DNA from: JACQXM01 sp964569425
GTDB taxonomy: Bacteria; Planctomycetota; Phycisphaerae; UBA1845
Reading direction: 5' to 3'
NCBI GenBank assembly: GCA_964569425.1
Contig: CAZMVD010000002.1
Coordinates: 1 to 64,000 of the forward strand
Length of the DNA: 64,000 bases
Below, piece by piece: positions 45,197 to 53,415 of the stretch; position 1 is the first letter of the stretch; each line of letters begins with the position of its first letter. Made by a program: the position numbers and the translations under genes. A model generated the notes under the pieces. It did no database searches. It saw only the letters and a list, made by a program, of their open reading frames with translations, and was not told where the DNA came from.

Positions 45197-45225
45197 ATTG
45201 TACGACAATTTGCCGTACAAGTCAA
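45197..45225 (-). promoter_or_regulatory. Promoter of the toxin-antitoxin pair
   Basis: Minus-strand TTGACT (-35, 45220-45225) and TACAAT (-10, 45197-45202) separated by exactly 17 bases, close to the sigma-70 consensus, about 130 bases before the antitoxin start. It coincides with a near-perfect palindrome (45198-45220). Confidence 0.7.
45198..45220. promoter_or_regulatory. Palindromic operator within the toxin-antitoxin promoter
   Basis: Two 10-base arms (TTGTACGGCA and TGTCGTACAA) around AAT, with one mismatch, filling the spacer between the -35 and -10 elements. The position is what is expected for autorepression by a ribbon-helix-helix antitoxin. No other copy was noticed in the window. 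Confidence 0.65.
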
Positions 45226-45427
45226 GCGGGGGGCCGAAAGGGGCCACGCAGTGCAGCCGCGTTCGAATTGCTCCACCCTTGGCGCGATTTGGAAGGCCGG
45301 GTTGGCTTCGGTGTGCCTCTTTCCTGAATGGCGTCAAGGAAAAGTGTTGACGTTCGTGACGACATGAGGCCACCGCCTCGCCGGCAATCCTTAGCGTACA
45401 TCCGCAAGATTGTCATGCGCCGAGCGC

Positions 45428-45447
45428 TTGCATCGCGTTTGATGCAA
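45428..45447. promoter_or_regulatory. Palindrome upstream of the RloC-like gene
   Basis: Seven-base arms TTGCATC and GATGCAA around a six-base centre, about 115 bases before the RloC-like start. Possible operator; no matched promoter elements are convincing here. The rest of 45226-45539 contains no gene I can support. Confidence 0.35.
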
Positions 45448-45539
45448 CAGAGCGACACTGGCTACGGCCACCCGAAAGACCGAGACGTGGCTGTCGAAGG
45501 CCGCCGCTGCGCGGTACACTGCCGGCCTCAGGAGGCACG

Positions 45540-45566
45540 ATGCGCCCTCAAAAGACGTCCAGATGA
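45540..45566 (+). CDS. Eight-codon leader frame overlapping the RloC-like start
   Basis: AGGAGG (45530-45535), then ATG CGC CCT CAA AAG ACG TCC AGA TGA, a peptide MRPQKTSR. Its stop overlaps the start codon of the following ATPase gene as ATGA (45563-45566). The ATPase itself has no good ribosome site, so ribosomes loading at this AGGAGG would reach it only by reinitiation. This would tie expression to translation of eight codons read by several different tRNAs. Confidence 0.45.
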   Translation: MRPQKTSR

Positions 45567-47884
45567 TCAATCGCCTGCGACTACTTCGGAGTGTTGGTCA
45601 GTTCGATGCGGTCAACTCGGCTGCGACGATTGACCTGCGCAAGCTAACCCTTGTCTACGCCGAGAACGCGCGCGGCAAGACGACTCTTGCGGCGATACTC
45701 CGGTCGCTTGCCACGGGCGAGCCGATCCCGATTAACGAGCGCACGCGACTCGGTGCTGCCAATCCCCCGGAAGCGATTATAGATTGCACCGGCGATGCAA
45801 GCCCGGCCCGTTTCCAGAACGGCGCGTGGTCCCGCACGCTTCCTGAAGTACTGGTCTTTGACGACTTCTTCGTCGATCGAAACGTGTATTCGGGAATGGA
45901 TGTCGATGCTGAACATCGCCAGAATCTGCATGACCTCATTCTTGGCGAGACTGGTGTTACCTTGGCGCGGCGCGTGGACGAATTGGCTAGTCAGATTCGA
46001 AGGCTTAATACGGAACTTCGGAACAAGGAAAACGCGATCTCAGTAGCAGATCGACATGGGCTTAACGTCGGCGATTTCTGCGGCCTTCGTGCGCACGCGG
46101 ACATTGACGCGGCGATTACTGCTGCGGAGCAGCGCTTTGCTGCTTTGCAGAATGCCGATGCCGTTCGCGCCACACCTCAGTTCACTGCTCTGACGTTGCC
46201 CGCCATTGACTTCGTTGCGATCCGGGATCTTCTCGCAGGCACGGTTGCGGACCTCGACGCTCACGCGGTCGAAGCGGTCGGCGCGCACTTTGCATCCCTT
46301 GGCGAAGGCGCCGAAGCGTGGATCGCGACTGGAATGCGACTGGGCCATCAGGGCGCGCAATTGACCCCTACCGACGATTGCCCCTTCTGTCGGCAATCCC
46401 TTGAAGCGTCGGCAATCTTCACCCACTATCGCGCTTACTTCGGGCATGCGTATATCCAGTTGCAGCGGGACTTGGCGTCAGCACAAACTGCATTGGAATC
46501 GTCGCTCAGCGGTGATGCGCTTGCAGCCTTTGAAAGGCAGGTGCGTGAGGCAGAAAATCGCCGGGAATTCTGGGCACGATTCACAGTAATCCCTGAAGTT
46601 GGAATCGACGCAACACGAGTTGCAAGCGAATGGCAACAAACCCGTGATTCCGTGCTCCAAACAATTCGCGCCAAGCGTGCCGATCCGTTGACCGCCGCAA
46701 CTTTCTCCCCAGATGCCGAGGCACGAGTCCGAAGATTCCAAGAGATTGGGGCAACTGTCGCTGCGTCAAGTGCTGGGCTGGTTGCGGCTAATGAGTCTAT
46801 TCAGCGCGTCAAGGAGTCGGCGCATGCCGGAAGCAATGCCGCTGCCCAGAACGAACTCAATCGACTTCGAGCTACGAGGGCGCGTTACACCCCAGACAAC
46901 GTTGCCCGCTGTGACGACTATCTTCAAGTAACGCGAGATAAGCAAGGTGCCGAGGCAGCGAAGTCGCAGGCACAGCAGCGACTTGACGCCCACCGTGCGA
47001 CAGCGGTTCCGAATTGGGAGACATCAGTCAACACCTATCTTTCCAGGCTGGGTGCCGGCTTTACGGTGACGCGAATCCAGTCGCAACCCACTGGCGGTCG
47101 CCCAGCATGCGTGTATCGCCTCGCGATCAATGGGCATGCAATCGATGTCGGCCCTGGTGCGGCTAGCGTTGGCAGCCCGACATTCAAGAACACCCTCAGT
47201 TCGGGCGACCGCAACACGCTTGCCCTCGCTTTCTTCCTAGCCTCACTCGATCGCGATCCAAACCGTGCCAATCGGGTCGTACTCCTCGATGATCCGATGT
47301 CGAGCTTGGATAAGCATCGCCGAATAAACACTATTCAGGAATTACGCTCGCTCTTTCCTACGGTGGCGCAGGTCATAGTAATGTCGCACGATGAGTATTT
47401 CCTGTTCGATATCTACGACCGAGTTGCACCGCGCAACGGCGGTACAATTGTGGATACCACGACGTTACATGTCCGGCGCGTTGCACTGGGATCGACGATA
47501 GAGGAATGGGACATCGAAAGCGAAAAGATGTGCCGCCACGATAAGCGTCATGCTTTGTTCACGCTGTTCGCAAATGGTGGTGGCGGCGAGCCAATGACAG
47601 TCGCCCAGAGCATTCGTCCACACTTGGAACATGTCTTACGCGCTTTATACCCAGACAAGTTTAGGCCTGGCGAGACACTCCGCGACTTCCGTAATCGCGC
47701 TAGAGCGGCCAGCCAGAACGGCAATGGGTTCATGACGGAGCCGAGACTGGTAGAACTCGGGAATATTGTGGACTACAGCAATGAATTTCACCACGATACC
47801 AACCCTGCCGCCGACACGGTTGTGATCAATGACACGCAGTTGCAGAATTTTGTGCTGCGGACATTGGACTTTGTCTCGATCTAG
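45563..47884 (+). CDS. RloC/PrrC-like AAA ATPase (candidate tRNA anticodon nuclease)
   Basis: 773 aa of the AAA_13 (RloC/PrrC) type. Divergent Walker A AENARGKTT at about 33-41. A coiled-coil middle is interrupted by CPFC (Cys273, Cys276), a zinc-hook-like apex. The signature LSSGDRNTLAL lies near 543, Walker B VVLLDDPMSSLD near 573 and the H-loop VIVMSHDEY near 607. The C terminus contains R685-x3-E689 (SIRPHLEHVL) and His743-His744 (SNEFHHD), matching the Arg-x3-Glu...His arrangement reported for the PrrC/RloC nuclease. Such enzymes cut tRNA in response to phage or DNA damage. No restriction-modification genes are adjacent; a toxin-antitoxin pair is. Expression probably depends on the leader frame at 45540. 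Nuclease activity is inference. Confidence 0.72.
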   Translation: MINRLRLLRSVGQFDAVNSAATIDLRKLTLVYAENARGKTTLAAILRSLATGEPIPINERTRLGAANPPEAIIDCTGDASPARFQNGAWSRTLPEVLVFDDFFVDRNVYSGMDVDAEHRQNLHDLILGETGVTLARRVDELASQIRRLNTELRNKENAISVADRHGLNVGDFCGLRAHADIDAAITAAEQRFAALQNADAVRATPQFTALTLPAIDFVAIRDLLAGTVADLDAHAVEAVGAHFASLGEGAEAWIATGMRLGHQGAQLTPTDDCPFCRQSLEASAIFTHYRAYFGHAYIQLQRDLASAQTALESSLSGDALAAFERQVREAENRREFWARFTVIPEVGIDATRVASEWQQTRDSVLQTIRAKRADPLTAATFSPDAEARVRRFQEIGATVAASSAGLVAANESIQRVKESAHAGSNAAAQNELNRLRATRARYTPDNVARCDDYLQVTRDKQGAEAAKSQAQQRLDAHRATAVPNWETSVNTYLSRLGAGFTVTRIQSQPTGGRPACVYRLAINGHAIDVGPGAASVGSPTFKNTLSSGDRNTLALAFFLASLDRDPNRANRVVLLDDPMSSLDKHRRINTIQELRSLFPTVAQVIVMSHDEYFLFDIYDRVAPRNGGTIVDTTTLHVRRVALGSTIEEWDIESEKMCRHDKRHALFTLFANGGGGEPMTVAQSIRPHLEHVLRALYPDKFRPGETLRDFRNRARAASQNGNGFMTEPRLVELGNIVDYSNEFHHDTNPAADTVVINDTQLQNFVLRTLDFVSI

Positions 47885-47990
47885 GAATGGTCAAAACGGC
47901 CTGAGGTACATCAGAGGACTTGGCACTTGTTGAAGAAGCAGGCGCTTACGGCTCGGCGGCGACTTGCTCGGACTGGTGCAGTTGCTCTGA

Positions 47991-48212
47991 TCACAACACC
48001 ACGCGGGCACCCTCAGCGCAATCCAGAATCCTAAACTGCCGCAAATCCTCGAAATCGAAGAACGGCGCATGATTGGACATAAGCGCGAAGTCCCAGAGCG
48101 GTGCCGTGAACATGTGAACCACGCCGCGCATAAAAAGGACGGCATCATCCGGCGACCGCGCGGGCCGCCCTTGACACGAGGCGTCAACTGGAGCAAAGTC
48201 CAAGGTTCGCAC
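47991..48212 (-). CDS. Hypothetical 73-aa protein, weakly supported
   Basis: GTG-started frame 12 bases after ahcY. The residues look moderately protein-like (DDAVLFMRGVVHMFTAPLWD, then FFDFEDLRQFRILDC), but there is no ribosome site and I know no family. It is listed because the 340 bases between the RloC-like gene and ahcY otherwise hold nothing visible. Confidence 0.25.
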   Translation of the reverse strand: MRTLDFAPVDASCQGRPARSPDDAVLFMRGVVHMFTAPLWDFALMSNHAPFFDFEDLRQFRILDCAEGARVVL

Positions 48213-48224
48213 GGTCGTGGGCGG

Positions 48225-49652
48225 CTAATACCGATAATGCTCCGGCTTGTAGGGGCCGTCCATCGGCACGCCGATGTAGCTCGCCTGGTCCGGCCGCAGC
48301 TTGGTCAGCTTGGCGCCGAGCTGCGACAAGTGCAGGCGGGCCACCTTCTCATCGAGGTGCTTGGGCAACGTGTAGACCTTTTTCTCGTACTTCGCGGCGT
48401 GGGCGAAAAGCTCCATCTGGGCGATCACCTGGTTGGTGAAGCTGTTGCTCATCACAAAGCTCGGGTGCCCCGTGGCGCAGCCCAGGTTCACCAGCCGCCC
48501 CTCGGCCAGCACCAGCATGTAGTGCCCATCCGGGAAAATCCACTTGTCCACCTGCGGCTTGATGTTCTCGCGGCGGATGCCGGGCACGCGCTTGAGCCCG
48601 GCCATGTCGATCTCGTTGTCAAAGTGGCCGATGTTGCACACGATCGCCTGGTCCTTCATCTTGGCCATGTGCCCGGCCATGATGATGTCGCGGTTGCCGG
48701 TCGCGGTCACGAACAGGTCGGCGGTCTCGAGCACGTCGTCCAGCGTGAGCACCTGGTAACCTTCCATGCACGCCTGAAGTGCGCAGATGGGATCGATCTC
48801 GGTGACAACCACCCGGCACCCCTGAGAGCGCAGGCTCTGGGCACAGCCCTTGCCCACGTCGCCGTAACCAAGCACCACCGCCAGCTTGCCCGCGAGCATC
48901 ACGTCGGTGGCGCGCATGATGCCGTCCACCAGCGAATGGCGGCAGCCGTAGAGATTGTCGAACTTGCTCTTGGTCACGCTGTCGTTGACATTGATCGCGG
49001 GGAACAGCAGCGTGCCGGCCTTCTGCCGTTCGTACAGGCGGTGCACGCCGGTGGTGGTTTCCTCGCTCACGCCGATGACCCCGGCGGCCATGCGGTGCCA
49101 GCGCTGCGGGTCATTCTGCAGCTCCTCGCGAACGAGCGCCAGGATAATCGCCATTTCTTCGTTGTCGGCGGAGTCCGGGTCGGGCAGTTTGCCGCTCTTG
49201 GCGAACTCGTTCTCCCATTCGTAGCCGAGGTGAATCAGCAGCGTGGCGTCGCCGCCGTCGTCCACCAGCAGGTTCGGCCCGCCCTCGGGGAAGGTCAGTG
49301 CCTGGTTGGTGCACCACCAGTATTCCTCGAGCGATTCGCCCTTCCACGCGAACACCGGCACGCCCGCGTGGGCAATGGCCGCGGCCGCGTGGTCCTGCGT
49401 GCTGAAGATGTTGCAACTGGCCCAGCGCACGTCCGCGCCCAGCTCGCGCAGCGTTTCGATGAGCACCGCTGTCTGAATGGTCATGTGCAGCGAGCCGGTG
49501 ATCCGCGCTCCGGCAAGCGGCTTGCGCGGGCCGAACTCGGCGCGGGTGGCCATCAGGCCGGGCATTTCCTTCTCGGCCAGGGTAATTTCTTTGCGGCCGA
49601 AGTCGGCCAGGGCCAGGTCGGCAACCTTGAAGTCCTGAATCGCGGTGGTCAT
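48225..49652 (-). CDS. ahcY: S-adenosylhomocysteinase
   Basis: 475 aa NAD-dependent hydrolase splitting S-adenosylhomocysteine into adenosine and homocysteine in the methyl cycle. ITGSLHMTIQTAVLIETLRE, SCNIFSTQDHAAAAIA, then AGKLAVVLGYGDVGKGCAQSL (NAD motif) and VVTEIDPICALQACMEGY; C-terminal KPEHYRY closes the active site. It carries the roughly 40-residue insertion of the longer bacterial type. I searched the leader for an SAH riboswitch and did not find its core sequence. Confidence 0.96.
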   Translation of the reverse strand: MTTAIQDFKVADLALADFGRKEITLAEKEMPGLMATRAEFGPRKPLAGARITGSLHMTIQTAVLIETLRELGADVRWASCNIFSTQDHAAAAIAHAGVPVFAWKGESLEEYWWCTNQALTFPEGGPNLLVDDGGDATLLIHLGYEWENEFAKSGKLPDPDSADNEEMAIILALVREELQNDPQRWHRMAAGVIGVSEETTTGVHRLYERQKAGTLLFPAINVNDSVTKSKFDNLYGCRHSLVDGIMRATDVMLAGKLAVVLGYGDVGKGCAQSLRSQGCRVVVTEIDPICALQACMEGYQVLTLDDVLETADLFVTATGNRDIIMAGHMAKMKDQAIVCNIGHFDNEIDMAGLKRVPGIRRENIKPQVDKWIFPDGHYMLVLAEGRLVNLGCATGHPSFVMSNSFTNQVIAQMELFAHAAKYEKKVYTLPKHLDEKVARLHLSQLGAKLTKLRPDQASYIGVPMDGPYKPEHYRY

Positions 49653-50159
49653 GGAATCTCCGTTTCGCATACGTTGAATTCTTCCCTTGTTTTAAGGAGC
49701 GCGGGCGCGAGTGACGTCGCTGAGGCACGCGGCTTCGGCGGCTCTACGGGCTATTCTATCGTCGGATTGAATGCCCGACAATCATTCGGGCTCGCTGTAG
49801 GGGTTCCGAGGTCCGCGACGGGATCAGCAGGCCAGGCGTCCCCGGGAGGCGACCTCCTTTGGCAACCAGGGGAGTCGTGGTCCTCGGCACGTATATGCCG
49901 GTGGCGTGTTTGCGTGGTGCCGGCCGCCGCGGGTGGTGTCCTTCGGGTGATCCGCAGCCGCTGTTCGGCCGACGCGGTGCAGCCCGGATAATCAGGGCAG
50001 CAATGACTACGGAGTAGGCAAGAGGTTGCCGATCCGTTGACTCCCCCCGGCCACGGACACAAGATAGCCCGGACCGATGGCCAATCGGGCGGAGCCGCGG
50101 GCGAGCAAACGGCGTCTGATAATGATCCCGCCCCGGCTTGTGCCAAGGGAACCGCGAGC
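49653..50159. other. Gene-free divergent region between ahcY and the ECF sigma gene
   Basis: About 500 bases. No gene, riboswitch or repeat that I can support. Both neighbours are transcribed away from it, so it must hold two promoters; I see no pair near consensus. Confidence 0.5.
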
Positions 50160-50825
50160 GTGCAGAATCGTCCAATAGATGGTGCAACGCCCCATGGCGA
50201 CCGGCCCGCGCGTCCGATATCCTTGGAGGATTTTGAGTTAGTTGAGAAAGTGAAGTCAGGGCAAACAGAGGCGTTCGGCGACCTTGTCCGCAAGTATCAG
50301 GATCGCGTATTTAACGTCTGTTGGCGAATATGTGGCAATCTGGAGGATGCTCGCGACCTGACTCAGGATTCTTTCCTGAAGGTGTTTGAGCGCATTGGCG
50401 GGTTTCGTGGTGAGAGCGCCTTTTACACCTGGTTGTATCGCATTGCGGTGAACCTGGCGCTGACCTTGCGGCGGAAAGGCGCGGGGCGGCGCATGCTGTC
50501 GCTGGATCAACCCGAAGGTACGTTGGGAACGCAGGCGGAACGACTGATGGCGCGAACGCGGGAGGGCGGTGACGTCGCCCACGATGTGTCCGAAGCAGAC
50601 CAGCAGGCCCGGTTGGTACGAAAGCTGCAAGCTATGGACGACGAGCCTCGTGCCGTAATCGTGCTGCGGGACATTGAAGGGCTGAACTACGAGGAAATCG
50701 CGACGATCCTGGAGGTTCCCGTGGGCACCATCAAGTCGCGTCTGTTTCGTGCACGTATGATGTTGCGCGACGCGATGCTGTCGGTAGAGCCGCATGCCGA
50801 CCGGGAACGGCGGAAGAATGAGTGA
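50160..50825 (+). CDS. ECF-type RNA polymerase sigma factor
   Basis: 221 aa. Region 2 (LVRKYQDRVFNVCWRICGN, DLTQDSFLKVFERIGGFRGE, FYTWLYRIAVN) and region 4 (LQAMDDEPRAVIVLRDIEGL, YEEIATILEVPVGTIKSRLF) of an RpoE-like sigma factor. The GTG at 50160 is preferred because AAGGGA lies nine bases upstream; a TTG at 50037 would add 41 low-complexity residues. It overlaps the downstream anti-sigma gene by eight bases, the usual arrangement of an ECF factor and its regulator. Confidence 0.88.
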   Translation: MQNRPIDGATPHGDRPARPISLEDFELVEKVKSGQTEAFGDLVRKYQDRVFNVCWRICGNLEDARDLTQDSFLKVFERIGGFRGESAFYTWLYRIAVNLALTLRRKGAGRRMLSLDQPEGTLGTQAERLMARTREGGDVAHDVSEADQQARLVRKLQAMDDEPRAVIVLRDIEGLNYEEIATILEVPVGTIKSRLFRARMMLRDAMLSVEPHADRERRKNE

Positions 50826-52425
50826 CGAAGGCATGACCGTGTTTGACAATCAGCAACAGGGCGAGTTGCTCTCCGCCTATCTGGATGGGGCGCTGGATGA
50901 TCGGCACCGTATCGAGGTCGAGGAACTCCTGGCACGCGACGCGAATGCGCGCCAGTTGCTTGAACAGTTGCGCCGCACCGCCGTGGCGGTCGGCCGGCTC
51001 CCGCGCCATGCCGCTCCGCCATCCATTCTGGACGACCTCATGGTGCAGGTGGAGCGCAATGCCCTGCTGGATATGACTGTCGCACGCCCGAACGAAAGAA
51101 GGATCGCGCGCCGCCCCGTGCGGGCTCTGCTCTCGCTTGCGGCAATGATCGTCGTGGTTGCCGGTGGCGTGTTGTATATGCGGGGTGGGCTGGAGGGCCC
51201 CCAGTCGCCCCATGGTCAAACGGCAACACCCGATCGAGTTGCATCCCTGGACAGTGGGACCGCGGGAGAGTCTCGAACGCCTTCGGCCATTGGGGAAGCG
51301 CCAGGCGAATCCGCACTGGCGCGCCGCGACGCGCGGTCGCGTCCGGCGCCCGCCGCGCGGTCGGAGCGCGACGAGATCGCCGCTGCTCCCGACGAGCGCC
51401 GGGCAGATGCCGCGCGAGTCGTGAAGTCCCCGCTGTCCGGCAACGATCTCCAGGTCTTCCAGGCGACCCTGCTCGCCGCCGCCCAGGTGCCCCCGTTCGA
51501 CGAGTCGGCGACCACGCTGCGCCAGGAAACGATCGATGCCCATCCCGTTCGCCTTGGTGGTCGCAAAAGGCCGGAACAGGCGCGCGGNNNNNNNNNNCGC
51601 CTGCAATTACAGGTGCGCGACGCAGCGCAGCGAACTACGGTCGCATCACGGCTCGAAACGCAATGGGCTTCGGGTACCGCGGTGCTACGTGAATCCAGTG
51701 CGGTTGCAGCCGGCGCTGAAGTGTCGAAGCAGACGACTCAACTGCGCGGCCGTTCGAAAACCGCCGCGCGCGGCGGGACCGAACAGTTGGTGGTCGATGT
51801 ACCGCTCAGCGCGCTGGAGTCGATGATCGCCGATGTCGGCGCACTGCACGAAGATGGCCTGGTCGTCGCACTGGCCGCCGGGCCGGTCGCCGTCGAAGGC
51901 GCGGAGCCGGCGCGGGAAACGCTTCGCCGCGTGCAGGCGGCGTGGGAATCTCAGGAAGCCGCCGGGCCCTCCCCGGGTGGTTCCGGCGCATTCTTCTCCG
52001 GTCTTTTCAAAGTGCTCGGCGTCGATCCGGGTGCCCTGGCGCCATTGCCGACTGTCGCCAAGCCCGAGCCCGAAGACAAATGGCGCGACGTGGAAGCCGA
52101 GTCCACGAAGCCGCAACCGCCGACGTCCTCACTGGTGGAGCGTCGCGCACGGAAACTGGAGGAATCGTTCGGCCGCGGCGCGATCGGAGAGAGCATGCCA
52201 GACCCGAATGCCGAAGCCACCCCCTCCGGCCCCCAACCCGTTACCGCGGACGCGTTCATCGGTCCGCCGATGGAACAGGCATCGCGGCCTGAACCAAGGG
52301 TCACGGTCGTGATCGAAGTGGCCGTGGTCTCCGATGCACGTCGTGCGCCGCTCCCGCCGCGTCCGACGCCCAAGCCCAACGGCCCGCCGCCCAAACCTCC
52401 TGCGCGAACCCCGGTCGACCATTGA
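50818..52425 (+). CDS. Membrane anti-sigma-like protein with a long Pro/Arg-rich periplasmic part (contains a gap)
   Basis: About 535 residues as scaffolded. The N terminus (GELLSAYLDGALDDRHRIEV, LLARDANARQLLEQL) is an anti-sigma domain without the Cys/His zinc ligands. A single membrane helix follows near residue 105-122 (ALLSLAAMIVVVAGGVLY). The periplasmic part is Ala/Pro/Arg-rich and contains a folded segment (LVVDVPLSALESMIADVGAL). Ten N at 51588-51597 fall inside; the frame continues across them, but true gap length is unknown. Partner of the ECF sigma factor encoded just before. Confidence 0.75.
   Translation: MSDEGMTVFDNQQQGELLSAYLDGALDDRHRIEVEELLARDANARQLLEQLRRTAVAVGRLPRHAAPPSILDDLMVQVERNALLDMTVARPNERRIARRPVRALLSLAAMIVVVAGGVLYMRGGLEGPQSPHGQTATPDRVASLDSGTAGESRTPSAIGEAPGESALARRDARSRPAPAARSERDEIAAAPDERRADAARVVKSPLSGNDLQVFQATLLAAAQVPPFDESATTLRQETIDAHPVRLGGRKRPEQARXXXXRLQLQVRDAAQRTTVASRLETQWASGTAVLRESSAVAAGAEVSKQTTQLRGRSKTAARGGTEQLVVDVPLSALESMIADVGALHEDGLVVALAAGPVAVEGAEPARETLRRVQAAWESQEAAGPSPGGSGAFFSGLFKVLGVDPGALAPLPTVAKPEPEDKWRDVEAESTKPQPPTSSLVERRARKLEESFGRGAIGESMPDPNAEATPSGPQPVTADAFIGPPMEQASRPEPRVTVVIEVAVVSDARRAPLPPRPTPKPNGPPPKPPARTPVDH
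51588..51597. other. Assembly gap (10 N) inside the anti-sigma-like gene
   Basis: Placeholder-length gap; sequence on both sides is coding in the same frame, which may be coincidence. Confidence 0.99.
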
Positions 52426-52547
52426 CGCCGGCGGGGATTCCGTTTTGCGCGCAGCGCGGCGGTGCAGGAACTATCAGTGGCCCAATTGGCCGACCCCGGG
52501 CCTTCGACTGCCACTGCGAGCGACCTTCCGTTATAATGCCCCCGCGC

Positions 52548-52979
52548 ATGGGACGTGGAACTTCCCTGGGCAACTGTTCAGGAGCCGCGACGATCGAACC
52601 TTGGCAGCGTCTCGTTTGGGTGGGCATGGGCGGCGCCCTGGGCACCGTGCTGCGGTACCTGTTGGCCGGGTGGGTGCAGCGCGGCGTGCTGGCCTTTCCG
52701 CTGGGGACGCTGGTGGTCAATGCGGTGGGGTGCCTGGCCATCGGGTTCCTGGCGGAGCGGCTTGCGGGCGCGGCGCTGGATCCGGTATTTCGAACCGCGG
52801 CGCTGGTGGGCGTGCTCGGGGGTTTTACGACTTTCAGCACGTTTTCCTATGAAACGCTGCGACTTCTGGAAGCGCGGCAGTATTCCCTTGCGCTGGTCAA
52901 CGTGATGGGCAGCGTATTGCTTTGCCTGGCCGCGGCGTGGTGCGGACAACTTGCGGCCCGCTGGATGGTGACGCCATGA
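52548..52979 (+). CDS. crcB: Fluoride channel CrcB/Fluc
   Basis: 143 aa, four membrane helices. WVGMGGALGTVLRYLLAGWV at the start, FPLGTLVVNAVGCLAIGFLAE with the pore Asn, and GVLGGFTTFSTFSYETLRLL with the Phe box and the TTFSTFS turn are diagnostic. Exports fluoride as a dual-topology dimer. A TATAAT at 52532-52537 sits just before the ATG, so the transcript leader would be very short. I did not find the fluoride riboswitch consensus upstream. Stop overlaps the DUF190 gene (ATGA). Confidence 0.93.
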   Translation: MGRGTSLGNCSGAATIEPWQRLVWVGMGGALGTVLRYLLAGWVQRGVLAFPLGTLVVNAVGCLAIGFLAERLAGAALDPVFRTAALVGVLGGFTTFSTFSYETLRLLEARQYSLALVNVMGSVLLCLAAAWCGQLAARWMVTP

Positions 52980-53335
52980 AAACACCCACGACCGGTTGCC
53001 TGCTTCGCATTCTGATCGGCGAATCCGACCGCTGGGAGCACCGCCCGCTGTATGAGGCGATCGTGCTCAAGGCGCGCGAGTTGCAATTGGCCGGGGCCAC
53101 TGTGCTTCGCGGCCAAATGGGCTTCGGCGCCAACTCGCGGGTGCACACCACAAAGATCCTGCGGTTATCCGAAGACCTTCCCGTGGTCATTGAAATTGTG
53201 GATACGCGCGAGAAGATTGCGTTGCTCCTGCCGTTTCTCGACGCGGCGGTCAAGGAGGGGATGGTGACGCTGGAGAACGTAGAAGTCATTCAATACCGCG
53301 CTTGCCCGCCGGGCGAGGGCCTTCCGGCGTCTTGA
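52976..53335 (+). CDS. DUF190 protein (CrcB-associated)
   Basis: 119 aa small alpha/beta protein, PII-like fold. GCLLRILIGESDRWEHRPLY, then GATVLRGQMGFGANSRVHT and VIEIVDTREKIALLLPFLD are the DUF190 signature. Its ATG overlaps the crcB stop, and the two families are commonly neighbours, so a role in fluoride tolerance is likely. Whether it binds nucleotide like PII relatives is not known to me. Confidence 0.9.
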   Translation: MKTPTTGCLLRILIGESDRWEHRPLYEAIVLKARELQLAGATVLRGQMGFGANSRVHTTKILRLSEDLPVVIEIVDTREKIALLLPFLDAAVKEGMVTLENVEVIQYRACPPGEGLPAS

Positions 53336-53415
53336 GGGTCGGCACTGGGCCTGCAACACTACAGGCGGCCCGGCACCATGAACGTGGGTGCAGTACGAAG
53401 CCACAGGAACGCCTG

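Noticed and set aside
45236..45310. tRNA-like fragment (GCGTTCGAATTGC) upstream of the RloC-like gene
   Set aside because: No matching acceptor or anticodon stems could be drawn around it.
49653..49760. SAH riboswitch upstream of ahcY
   Set aside because: The conserved GAGGAGCG-type core and downstream pairing segment are absent on the minus strand.
52426..52547. Fluoride riboswitch upstream of crcB
   Set aside because: The expected GGCGATGG...pseudoknot pattern is not visible, and the candidate -10 box sits too close to the start codon to leave room for it.
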